Shown here piece by piece: positions 56,403 to 64,000 of a stretch of 64,000 nt of DNA (the stretch's first letter is position 1; every line of letters begins with the position of its first letter). Source of the DNA: Magnetococcales bacterium WMHbin3 (GTDB lineage: Bacteria; Pseudomonadota; Magnetococcia; Magnetococcales; Magnetaquicoccaceae); assembly GCA_002753185.1 (NCBI GenBank), contig PDZX01000003.1, forward strand, positions 1 to 64,000, in the 5' to 3' direction. Under the pieces are notes generated by a model, which had not been told where the DNA came from, ran no database searches, and was given only the letters and a program-made list of their open reading frames with translations. Made by a program: the position numbers and the translations under genes.

Positions 56403-58271
56403 ATGTATTCGATCCTCAAAAGCATCAACGAACCCCATCAACTCCGCGCCTTGCCGGAGCACGCCCTGCGGCAGTTGGCCGACGAGCTGCGGGAGTTCAC
56501 CATCGAGACCGTCTCCACGACCGGCGGCCATCTGGGGGCGAGCCTCGGCGTGGTGGAGTTGACCGTGGCGCTCCATTACGTTTTCGACACCCCGGAGGAT
56601 CGCCTGATCTGGGATGTGGGCCATCAATCCTATCCTCACAAGATCCTCACCGGTCGGCGGGAGCGCATGCATACCCTGCGGCAGCGGCATGGGCTTTCCG
56701 GATTCACCTCGCGCGCGGAGAGCCGTTATGATCCCTTCGGGGCCGGTCACTCCTCGACTTCCATATCCGCTGCCCTGGGCATGGCGCTGGCCAGTCGGCA
56801 CCAGGGACAGAAACGGCGCGCCATCGCGGTCATCGGCGACGGGGCCATGACCGCCGGCATGGTCTTCGAGGCCCTCAACAATGCCGGGGAGTACCAGAAG
56901 GAGATCAACCTGATCGTCGTCCTCAACGACAACGAGATGTCCATTTCGGCCAATGTCGGGGCCTTTTCCGCCTATTTGAGCCGCATCATGAGCGGGCGGG
57001 TCTATACCCGTTTCAAGGGGGGCACGGGCAAGGTGCTGGGACGGATCGCGCCGCCTTTGCTGGACGCGGCCCGCAAGGCCGAGGAGCACATGAAGGGGAT
57101 GCTCACCCCCGGCACCCTTTTCGAGGAGTTGGGTTTCGACTATTTCGGTCCCATCGACGGTCACGATTTTGCCCAGTTGTTGCCCACCTTGCGCAATGTC
57201 AAGCAGTTGCCGGGTCCGATCCTGGTCCATGTGGTCACCCGCAAGGGCAAGGGGTTCGTCCCGGCGGAACGCAATCCCTGCACCTATCACGGGGTGTCGC
57301 CCTTTGACCGGGGCAAGGGGATCCTCCCCTCCCGCGAGTCCACCCCTTCCTATACGCAGGTCTTTTCCGAGACCCTGGTGGCGTTGGCCCAGAACAACCA
57401 GAAAATCATGGCCATCACGGCGGCTATGCCGGAGGGGACCGGGCTGTCGGAGTTCCAGGAGCGGTTCCCGGATCGTTTTTTCGACGTGGGCATCGCGGAA
57501 CAGCATGCCGTCACCTTTGCCGCCGGGCTGGCCTGCGAGGGGTACGTCCCGGTGGTGGCCATTTATTCTACCTTTCTGCAGCGCGCCTATGACCAGGTCA
57601 TGCACGACGTGGTGTTGCAGAAGCTCCCGGTGGTTTTCGCCCTGGATCGGGCCGGTCTGGTGGGTTCGGACGGGCCGACTCATTCCGGGGTGTTCGATCT
57701 GACCTTTTTGCGTGCCTTGCCCGATCTGGTCATCATGGCCCCGGCCGACGAGAACGAGTTGCGGCACATGCTCGCCACGGCGGTTGCGTTGGGCCGTCCG
57801 GTGGCGATCCGCTATCCGCGCGGCGCGGTCATGGGTCTGCCGCGCGAGCCGGCCAGGACGTTGTCCGTGGGAGTCGGACGCATCCTGCGCGAAGGGACCG
57901 ACATCATCCTGGCTGCGGCCGGGCAACCGGTGCATGCCGCCTTGTCGGCCGCTATGGAACTGGAGAAGGAAGGGATCTCCGTCGGGGTGTATGATTTCCG
58001 GTTCGTCAAGCCCCTGGATGCGCAACTGGCCAGAAAGGCCGCGCGGGTCAAGGTGATCGCTACCCTGGAGGAGAATACCACCCAGGGGGGGTTCGGCGCC
58101 GCGCTGCTGGAGTTTCTGGCCCAGGATGGCAGTCTGGACGGGGGGTGCCGGATCCGCAACTGGGGGATTCCCGACCGGTTCATTCCCCACGGCGGTCAGT
58201 GCGAACTGCGTGCCGAGTTGGAACTGGATGTCGCCGGGATCGTCAGGCGGGTCCGCGAGTTGTTGAAGTGA
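56403..58271 (+). CDS. dxs: 1-deoxy-D-xylulose-5-phosphate synthase
   Basis: 622 aa. It condenses pyruvate and glyceraldehyde 3-phosphate using thiamine diphosphate, the first step of the MEP isoprenoid pathway. N-terminal [35 protein letters not shown], the ThDP motif [18 protein letters not shown]...NDNEMSIS, and later [15 protein letters not shown] and HGGQCELR blocks are all present. Start 56403 is typical. It is coexpressed with ispA and tlyA. Confidence 0.97.
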   Translation: MYSILKSINEPHQLRALPEHALRQLADELREFTIETVSTTGGHLGASLGVVELTVALHYVFDTPEDRLIWDVGHQSYPHKILTGRRERMHTLRQRHGLSGFTSRAESRYDPFGAGHSSTSISAALGMALASRHQGQKRRAIAVIGDGAMTAGMVFEALNNAGEYQKEINLIVVLNDNEMSISANVGAFSAYLSRIMSGRVYTRFKGGTGKVLGRIAPPLLDAARKAEEHMKGMLTPGTLFEELGFDYFGPIDGHDFAQLLPTLRNVKQLPGPILVHVVTRKGKGFVPAERNPCTYHGVSPFDRGKGILPSRESTPSYTQVFSETLVALAQNNQKIMAITAAMPEGTGLSEFQERFPDRFFDVGIAEQHAVTFAAGLACEGYVPVVAIYSTFLQRAYDQVMHDVVLQKLPVVFALDRAGLVGSDGPTHSGVFDLTFLRALPDLVIMAPADENELRHMLATAVALGRPVAIRYPRGAVMGLPREPARTLSVGVGRILREGTDIILAAAGQPVHAALSAAMELEKEGISVGVYDFRFVKPLDAQLARKAARVKVIATLEENTTQGGFGAALLEFLAQDGSLDGGCRIRNWGIPDRFIPHGGQCELRAELELDVAGIVRRVRELLK

Positions 58272-58275
58272 CGCC

Positions 58276-59016
58276 ATGGCGCAACGGCTGGACCGGCTGT
58301 TGCTCGAACGCGGTCTGGTAGCCGACCTGACCGTCGCGCGCGGGTTGATCATGGCCGGCAAGGTGCTGGTCGATGATCGCCCCTGGAGCAAGCCGGGCAC
58401 ACCCGTTCCCGACGGGGCCGGGATCCGTCTCAAGGAGAACCCCGTGCCGTGGGTTTCCAGGGGGGGGCTGAAACTGGCCGCCGCCCTGGAGGGTGCCGCC
58501 ATCGATCTGGCGGGCGCGGTTTGTCTGGATGTGGGGGCATCGACCGGGGGGTTCACGGATGTCATGCTGGCCCATGGGGCGCGCAGGGTGTATGCCCTGG
58601 ATGTCGGTTACGGGCTGTTGGCCTGGAAGCTGGTCTCGGATCCGCGCGTGGTGGTGATGGACCGGCGCAACATCCGTCACCTGACGGCGGCGGATCTCCC
58701 CGAACCGGTGGATTTTTGCAGTGCCGATCTCAGTTTTGTTTCACTGGTTCAGACGCTTGCGCCTGTCGTGTTGCATCTCCGTCCCGGGGGGGAGGGGGTG
58801 GTATTGGTAAAACCGCAGTTCGAGTTGCCCCGCGAAAAGGTGGGGAAGGGGGGGGTGGTCACCGATCCCGCGTTGCACCGGGAGGCCATTGGCCTGGTGG
58901 AGGCGGAGGCGGGGCGTTTGGGGTTGCGGGTGGTGCGGGTCTTGCCGTCGCCGGTGTTGGGTCCGGCGGGCAATCGGGAGTTCCTGCTGCATGTCATCAA
59001 GGAGGCCGGGCCATGA
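58276..59016 (+). CDS. tlyA: TlyA-family rRNA 2'-O-methyltransferase
   Basis: 246 aa. An N-terminal S4 RNA-binding domain (RLDRLLLERGLVADLTVARGLIMAGKVLVDD) precedes a FtsJ-like methyltransferase with VSRGGLKL, SAM motif I CLDVGASTGGFTDVML, and a VKPQFEL motif. TlyA 2'-O-methylates rRNA cytidines; some relatives are called haemolysins. It follows dxs by 4 bp and overlaps the next gene by ATGA. Confidence 0.9.
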   Translation: MAQRLDRLLLERGLVADLTVARGLIMAGKVLVDDRPWSKPGTPVPDGAGIRLKENPVPWVSRGGLKLAAALEGAAIDLAGAVCLDVGASTGGFTDVMLAHGARRVYALDVGYGLLAWKLVSDPRVVVMDRRNIRHLTAADLPEPVDFCSADLSFVSLVQTLAPVVLHLRPGGEGVVLVKPQFELPREKVGKGGVVTDPALHREAIGLVEAEAGRLGLRVVRVLPSPVLGPAGNREFLLHVIKEAGP

Positions 59017-59828
59017 GAGCGCTCTACTGGAGCCTGAGAAAATGGTTGGCCAACCCTCACCGCAGTTGGCTGGAATTATTGAAATGGCAAAATAAATATT
59101 TTGCGCAACTGGCCTGCCGGGGGATGGCGTGGCGTGGTTTTTCCGCCTGGCCGCTCCATCCGAAGCATCTGTTCGATCCGGAAACCGCCGCCCATGCCCA
59201 GCGTTTCATGGCGCCGGGGATGCGCGTTCTGGATGTGGGGTGCGGGAGTGGGGCCTTCTGTCTGAAGGCGTGCGAACTGGGCGCGGCCAGCGTGGTGGGG
59301 TTGGAGCACGATGCGGAGTCGGTGCGGCAATTGCGGGCCGTGGTCGCGGACAGGGGGGTTCCGGTGGAGGTGCTGGCCATGGATCTGGAACGTACGCCGT
59401 ATCCGTTCGAGGAGGGGAGTTTCGATCTGATCCATTGCTCCGATGTCCTGGAGCATCTGCACCGGCGGGTGGAGTGCCTGGTGGAGTTGCGGCGGATCAA
59501 GAAGAGCGGCGCGCCGATTGTCGTGAGCATTCCCAATACGGATACCACCTGGAAACGGCGGCTGCGCCAGGCCGGCATCGATTCTCGCGACGATACCGAC
59601 CACAAGATCGAGTACACCGAAGAGACCCTGCGTGCCGAGATCGCCCGTGCCGGTTTGCGGTTGGAGGGGCCGTTGTTGCCGGTGGTGCCCAGTTTTCCCT
59701 GGCACGGGCTGTTGGCGTTGAGCGCGGTGGTGTCGCCGGCGTGGTATCGCCGGGCGCAGCGCTGGAAATACGCCCATGCGCGGCGTCACCCGGAGGAGTC
59801 CATGGGGTGGGTGTTTCATGTGATGTGA
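59013..59828 (+). CDS. Class I SAM-dependent methyltransferase
   Basis: 271 aa. SAM motif I VLDVGCGSGAFCLKA (about residues 71-85), an acidic motif II in VVGLEHD, and DLIHCSDVLEHLH are clear. The C-terminus is Trp/Arg-rich. The substrate is unknown. It overlaps tlyA by ATGA. The next genes look like surface-polymer functions, so a lipid or sugar substrate is possible. Confidence 0.88.
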   Translation: MRALYWSLRKWLANPHRSWLELLKWQNKYFAQLACRGMAWRGFSAWPLHPKHLFDPETAAHAQRFMAPGMRVLDVGCGSGAFCLKACELGAASVVGLEHDAESVRQLRAVVADRGVPVEVLAMDLERTPYPFEEGSFDLIHCSDVLEHLHRRVECLVELRRIKKSGAPIVVSIPNTDTTWKRRLRQAGIDSRDDTDHKIEYTEETLRAEIARAGLRLEGPLLPVVPSFPWHGLLALSAVVSPAWYRRAQRWKYAHARRHPEESMGWVFHVM

Positions 59829-59858
59829 AGTGCTGAAACGAAGGGGAGGTATTTCCGT

Positions 59859-61139
59859 ATGGCGGGTTTTTGGCGGCATTGGTTGTTGGCGGTCACATTT
59901 TGGTTGCCGGTTTTTTGCATCAGCTTAATTATTTATCTGTTGGCCAGCAATAAAATTTTAATTTTGTTTCTGGCTATCAATATTCTTGCATGGGGGGCGG
60001 CGATCCGTTGGGGGGCGGGCGTTTGGTTTCTGCAGATCCGGCTGTTGTATGGCATGTTGTTGGCGGTTGAATTGGCGATGCAAGGTCTGGCGTTCCTGCA
60101 CGGGTTGCCTGGCTTGAATGTCAAGCACGATGTTCCGTTCGGTCGGGTTTATTGGACCAAGGAAGGGGATGGGGTCAATGCCACGATGAACCGTTTCGGC
60201 TGGTATGCCGTCGAATCCGTGCCGCGTCGGGACATGCGGCGGATCGTCCTGATCGGGGACAGCATGGTGGAAGGGGTGCAGGTGGAGAAGCGGGAGAAAT
60301 TGGATGTACGTATGCAATCTCTGTTGGGTGGTACGCAAGTGTTTTCGTTGGGATTGTCGGGAGCCTATCCTGGTACCTATCTTGAGATGGTTCGTCATGC
60401 GATAAAATTTTATAATCCGCATGAGATCATTATATTTATTACAGTATGGAACGATTTCAGAAATGCCCTGCCGGAATTAAATGCGATTAATTATTCATAT
60501 ATTTATTATGATCTCGCGCCGGGCGGGGAACTCGTGGCCTTGCCGGGCACCAGGGAAGCCATACAGGCGCTGCATGCCCACATGGAGTCCAATCGCAATC
60601 CGAGCTTTTTTCTGTTGGTGGAGTCCGCGCGCGGTCATCTGCTCGTGCCGTGGATGGTGAGGAAATGGTTCGCCGACAGTCGGAAATCGGCTCCCCATGC
60701 GCGGGGAGCGGGGGAGGGGCGCTTCGGCGCGGGGGTGGACGGCGCGATTTACCGGAAGGAGCCAGACGCATTGACTCAAAAGGCCTATGCGATCAATTTC
60801 AAGTTGTTGGAGCAATGCCTGGCTTTGGCCAGGGCGCATGGAGCGACCTTGCGACTGGTGGCGATACCGCATTTTCCCGAATTCTTTCATGCTGCCGCGT
60901 CCGATGCGGCCTGGAGTACGGATTTCGGGGACATGGATCTCTTGTTGCCAGAGCGCAAGATCGGTTCTTTTGCCGCCGAACATGCCATTCCGTTTCTGCC
61001 TGGGGGGCAGAGGATGTTGGAGCAGGGGGTCGGTCGCGGCATGGTTTACTCCTGGTATGCTCGGGGGGTGGGTCACTGGACGGTCGCGGGCCATGAGCAA
61101 TTCGCGCGGATGTTGCTGCGGGAATGGTATGTTGAATAA
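59859..61139 (+). CDS. Membrane-anchored SGNH/GDSL-hydrolase-like protein
   Basis: 426 aa. Three or so N-terminal membrane segments span the first 80 residues. The hydrolase part has IVLIGDSMVEGV (catalytic Ser block), FITVWNDFRN (Asn block), and a late GHWTVAGHEQF (His block). Such proteins often acylate or deacylate exopolysaccharides. The central part of the gene is more AT-rich than the neighbours. It lies between a methyltransferase and a radical SAM gene on the same strand. Confidence 0.75.
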   Translation: MAGFWRHWLLAVTFWLPVFCISLIIYLLASNKILILFLAINILAWGAAIRWGAGVWFLQIRLLYGMLLAVELAMQGLAFLHGLPGLNVKHDVPFGRVYWTKEGDGVNATMNRFGWYAVESVPRRDMRRIVLIGDSMVEGVQVEKREKLDVRMQSLLGGTQVFSLGLSGAYPGTYLEMVRHAIKFYNPHEIIIFITVWNDFRNALPELNAINYSYIYYDLAPGGELVALPGTREAIQALHAHMESNRNPSFFLLVESARGHLLVPWMVRKWFADSRKSAPHARGAGEGRFGAGVDGAIYRKEPDALTQKAYAINFKLLEQCLALARAHGATLRLVAIPHFPEFFHAAASDAAWSTDFGDMDLLLPERKIGSFAAEHAIPFLPGGQRMLEQGVGRGMVYSWYARGVGHWTVAGHEQFARMLLREWYVE

Positions 61140-61162
61140 AATGTTCCGTGGAGGGAGTGTCT

Positions 61163-62641
61163 GTGCGCGTTCTTTTTGTCGTTGCTGATCTGTTCTTCTC
61201 GGAACCTTTGGGGGTGATGCTGCTTGGCGCCATCGCGCGTCAACACGGCCATCAGGCACGGCTTGTCGCCCTGAGCCGGCATCGGCTGAGCGGGATGCTG
61301 CGCGAATTCGATCCGGATGTGGTGGCCTACAGTGCCATGACTCCGGATGAACATCTCATCGCGCAGGCCGATGCGGTGGTCCGCCGCCATGCGCAATGGC
61401 GGGGCAAAAAGGTGTTTCGCATCCTTGGCGGGCCACATGCCACTTTTTTTCCGGAGGTGCTGGGCAAACTGGACCTGGATGCCGTCTGCATTGGCGAGGG
61501 GGATCTGCTGCTGCCGCGTCTGCTTGCGGCCCTGGAGAACGACCGGCCCCTGGAGGGAATCCCGAACCTGTTGCTGCCCGGCCAGGGCGACTGCGTGAAG
61601 GAACTCCCGCAGGACCTGGATGCCATCCCTTTCCCGGATCGGACCCTGTTGTATCAGGCCGACCCGGATTTGCAGGCGCAAGGCATTCGTTCGTTTTTGA
61701 GTCAGCGGGGATGTCCGCATCGTTGCACTTACTGTTTCAATCATGCCTACAACATGCTTTTCAAGGGGCCGGGCCATAAACTGCTGCGTCGCCGTTCGGT
61801 GGACAACCTTATCGCGGAACTCAGGGAGGTCAAGGATCGTTTTCCGACCATGCGTTTCGTGCGTTTTGCCGATGATGTCTTCGTCCTGCGCCAGGATGCC
61901 TGGCTGGAGGAGTTCGTCGTGCGTTATCCCCGTGAAGTCGGCGTGCCTTTCTATTGCCTGATTCGTTGCAATGCCCTGACCGACGAGGTGGGCAGGATTC
62001 TGCAACAGGCCGGGTGCCGCAGCATCAGCATGTCCATCGAGTCCGGTTCCGAGGAGGTGCGCAACAAGGTCCTGCACCGCAAGATGAACGACGACATGGT
62101 GCGTGGCGCTTTCGCCATTGCCCGCAAGTATCGTTTGAACGCCTACGCCAACACCATCCTGGGGATTCCGGGGACCACCCTGGCCGACGATTACCGTTCC
62201 TTCCTGTTTGCCAGGGAGGTCGCGCCGGCCTTTCCGACCTTCTCCATCTTTTCGCCTTTTCCCAAGACTCCCCTGACCAATCATGCCATCGCCATCGGGG
62301 CATTGGATCCGCAGGTTGATTATGCGACGATCACCTCTTACGAATCTTCTGCATTGACCAGTTATTCCCCGGAAGAGAAGCGTCAGCAAACCAATTTGTT
62401 GTATTTGAGTCAAATTTTTTGTCTGGTGCCTGGTTTCATGTTGCATGCGTTGCCTTGGTTGTTGAAATTGCCTTTGAGCCGTTTTTACAGGCTTTTATAC
62501 AGCCTTTCATATACTTGGTTCGCCAGTTCCAGAATTTTCCCCGGTGCTGGGCCGCGCGATGTGCGTGGTATTGCCAAGGCTGTCCTGCGCAGTATTAAGG
62601 CGATTTATTTCCCTAATGATAAAAGACGTATCAGTGAGTAG
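61163..62641 (+). CDS. B12-binding-domain radical SAM enzyme
   Basis: 492 aa from a GTG at 61163, chosen because GGAGGG lies seven bases upstream; GTG 61148 and 61157 are also in frame. A cobalamin-binding Rossmann-like domain (about 1-140, with GGPHATFFPE) precedes the radical SAM core with CPHRCTYC (CxxxCxxC) and SMSIESGSEEVRNKVLHRKM. The C-terminal 100 residues are hydrophobic and basic and may touch the membrane. Relatives methylate unactivated carbons in lipids, cofactors or antibiotics. The substrate is unknown. Confidence 0.88.
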   Translation: MRVLFVVADLFFSEPLGVMLLGAIARQHGHQARLVALSRHRLSGMLREFDPDVVAYSAMTPDEHLIAQADAVVRRHAQWRGKKVFRILGGPHATFFPEVLGKLDLDAVCIGEGDLLLPRLLAALENDRPLEGIPNLLLPGQGDCVKELPQDLDAIPFPDRTLLYQADPDLQAQGIRSFLSQRGCPHRCTYCFNHAYNMLFKGPGHKLLRRRSVDNLIAELREVKDRFPTMRFVRFADDVFVLRQDAWLEEFVVRYPREVGVPFYCLIRCNALTDEVGRILQQAGCRSISMSIESGSEEVRNKVLHRKMNDDMVRGAFAIARKYRLNAYANTILGIPGTTLADDYRSFLFAREVAPAFPTFSIFSPFPKTPLTNHAIAIGALDPQVDYATITSYESSALTSYSPEEKRQQTNLLYLSQIFCLVPGFMLHALPWLLKLPLSRFYRLLYSLSYTWFASSRIFPGAGPRDVRGIAKAVLRSIKAIYFPNDKRRISE

Positions 62642-62665
62642 TTATAAATTAGTATTTTTTAGATG

Positions 62666-63589
62666 TTAAAATAAAGGCTTAAGCAATTCAAAATATTTTT
62701 TGGTGTATTTTTGTTTGAACGCGGGTGCGACATGATTGATGGTGTCGCCAAGTTCTTCAGCCGGAATGGGGATTGGATTGGGATCCAACAAATCAAGTCC
62801 TGTACTGGTTACGAGTTTATTTATGTCGTTTATCGTGTCTGCCGATGTTTTTGCGACGGTTTCAAGTGTAGGTCCATGCAAATAAAGGCAACGCAAGCCA
62901 GATTCTCGGCATTTTTGCGGAATGGCGCGTAAGGATGCCGCATACCGGTGTGATGCATGGCCTAATTTTTTTGTGATAATATTTTTTTTATTTCTTTCTT
63001 GCTGTTGCTGATAATCATGTGTGAAATTAGGTATCGGTGGAGGCCCGTGCAGAATCACATCAATGCCATAGTTTAAATTTATCAGCGAAATCATCTCTTT
63101 AAGTGCTGATTGCATGAAATCCATGGAATAATTGCTGAGTTGATGCATGAAGAGAGCGGATTCCATACGTAACGTGCGCAGCACGCCGCGCATGGCAATA
63201 TCATATTCTTTATTCTGTCCGTCAATGTCGTAATTTTGCGGGGACATCATAAAAATTAATGTTATTGAATTATGATTTTTTGCGATATGATGTAGCATAT
63301 TATACATGCCCGGAATGTTGAAATTAAAGCCTGTCAGCGCAAGGGATACGGATTTTTTGCCTGACAGCTGTGTAAAGAGGTTGCTGTCCACGGAGTGTCC
63401 AAGCGAACTGTCGCCAAGAAACACGATATCCGTATCGTCAGGAAGGTTGTCGAGTTTGTCGAACTGGTATCGTACCAAGCCGCAGTCTTTCCCTGCGAAG
63501 CATTCCAGGCCGGACCAAAGCGCCACGGGCATGCCAAGAAACGGTATAAAGAGTTGCAACAATAATATAATTTTGATATAATTTTTCAT
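62666..63589 (-). CDS. SGNH-like exported protein, AlgJ/DltD-type partner of an MBOAT
   Basis: 307 aa. An N-terminal signal anchor (KIILLLQLFIPFLGM) is followed by VFLGDSSLGHSVD (catalytic Ser block), FMMSPQNYD, and late His-containing INHVAP. The gene is AT-rich. Its start directly abuts the stop of the upstream MBOAT gene (TAAATG), so the two are coupled. AlgI/AlgJ- or DltB/DltD-like pairs O-acylate surface polymers; the polymer here is unknown. Confidence 0.7.
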   Translation of the reverse strand: MKNYIKIILLLQLFIPFLGMPVALWSGLECFAGKDCGLVRYQFDKLDNLPDDTDIVFLGDSSLGHSVDSNLFTQLSGKKSVSLALTGFNFNIPGMYNMLHHIAKNHNSITLIFMMSPQNYDIDGQNKEYDIAMRGVLRTLRMESALFMHQLSNYSMDFMQSALKEMISLINLNYGIDVILHGPPPIPNFTHDYQQQQERNKKNIITKKLGHASHRYAASLRAIPQKCRESGLRCLYLHGPTLETVAKTSADTINDINKLVTSTGLDLLDPNPIPIPAEELGDTINHVAPAFKQKYTKKYFELLKPLF

Positions 63590-64000
63590 TTAAAATTGAT
63601 AATATAAAAATAATTTTCCTGGGGAAAAGATGATTTTTGATAGACTAAGTAGAAGAATAACGCCAACAAAAAGTGCAAACGGCGCGGTGGGTTGCCATCT
63701 CCAGAATGCACGGTTTGTGGAGGCGTGTTCGCTTGTCGCACCGGATCTGAACCGTGGAGGAAGGAATGCGTTCGAATCGGACAGAATTTGTTGAGAATTC
63801 GGCAACCACCAGACGACCATCAACAGCAGGGCAATGCTCGCCAAAGCGCCTGGATTGACAGGCAAATCGATTCCGTGCATGCCTGCCATGCCGTTCAGAA
63901 CCCTCCATGCGGATGGCAAATCCTTCGCATAAAAAATCACCCAACCCACGGTAACGCAAATGAACGTCACACTTCTGCCCGTCGCATGCGCCAACCATCC
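63590..64000 (-). CDS. MBOAT-family O-acyltransferase, C-terminal part only
   Basis: About 136 codons of the 3' end lie in the window and the frame continues past the right edge. Hydrophobic segments (RSVTFICVTVGWVIFYA, ASIALLLMVVWWLP, FALFVGVILLLSLSK) and the VTVGWVIFYAKDLPSAWRVLNGMAG block are typical of AlgI-like MBOAT proteins, which transfer acyl groups across the membrane. It is coupled to the SGNH protein that follows it. Confidence 0.75.
   Translation of the reverse strand, partial: GWLAHATGRSVTFICVTVGWVIFYAKDLPSAWRVLNGMAGMHGIDLPVNPGALASIALLLMVVWWLPNSQQILSDSNAFLPPRFRSGATSEHASTNRAFWRWQPTAPFALFVGVILLLSLSKIIFSPGKLFLYYQF

Overview
The window looks like chromosomal DNA of a motile, flagellated, Gram-negative proteobacterium. 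It is GC-rich, with codon use strongly biased to G/C at third positions. It carries the polar-type flagellar run flhA-flhF-flhG-fliA, several large hybrid histidine kinases and methyl-accepting chemotaxis proteins, multiheme c-type cytochromes, and sigma-54-type promoters. The style resembles Magnetococcales or related early-branching proteobacteria, but no magnetosome gene or rRNA is present, so this is an inference. I saw no rRNA, tRNA, CRISPR array or intact insertion sequence. No stretch longer than about 300 bases lacks a gene or gene remnant.

Layout. 1-8.3 kb (minus): gltB, running off the left edge, preceded by a four-gene overlapping run nadA / small SpoT-like HD hydrolase / COG1078-type HD phosphohydrolase / ChaN-PDZ protein. 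8.3-16.1 kb: queG, a small proline-rich ORF, trpDC behind a strong sigma-70 promoter, an AT-rich ATPase plus predicted-nuclease pair (probable island), an exported Ppx/GppA-like protein, and metX. 16.2-23 kb (plus): flagellar operon flhA-flhF-flhG-fliA-DUF2802-FliK-like behind a -24/-12 promoter. 23-29 kb: a K+ channel with RCK-type regulatory domains, xseA, an Rpn/DUF4351 PD-(D/E)XK protein, and an MFS transporter. 29.1-30 kb: a PilZ-like protein, then an orphan DUF1778 antitoxin between two copies of a 38-bp hairpin repeat.

30-36.8 kb is the most coherent unit. An ankyrin protein, a membrane-anchored heptaheme cytochrome c, a cytochrome b and an OTR-like octaheme cytochrome form one minus-strand operon with a near-consensus sigma-54 promoter. 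A divergent sigma-54 activator (PAS, AAA+, Fis HTH) adjoins it, and a cluster of GACA/TGTC palindromes lies between. I infer a regulated electron-transfer pathway.

36.8-55 kb is a sensory region: an orphan HigA, four histidine kinases (two carrying degenerate receivers next to intact ones), a NarL-type regulator, a Tat-exported beta-carbonic anhydrase coupled to a chemoreceptor, a PilZ protein, a HigBA-type toxin-antitoxin pair, and a NIT/CZB chemoreceptor. 55.2-59.8 kb (plus): the isoprenoid run xseB-ispA-dxs-tlyA plus a methyltransferase. 59.8-64 kb: surface-polymer-like genes (two SGNH proteins, a B12-type radical SAM enzyme, the end of an MBOAT acyltransferase).

Decayed copies of the Rpn/DUF4351 family at 4.1 kb and 45.5 kb, and lone antitoxins, show past gene turnover in the spaces between operons.
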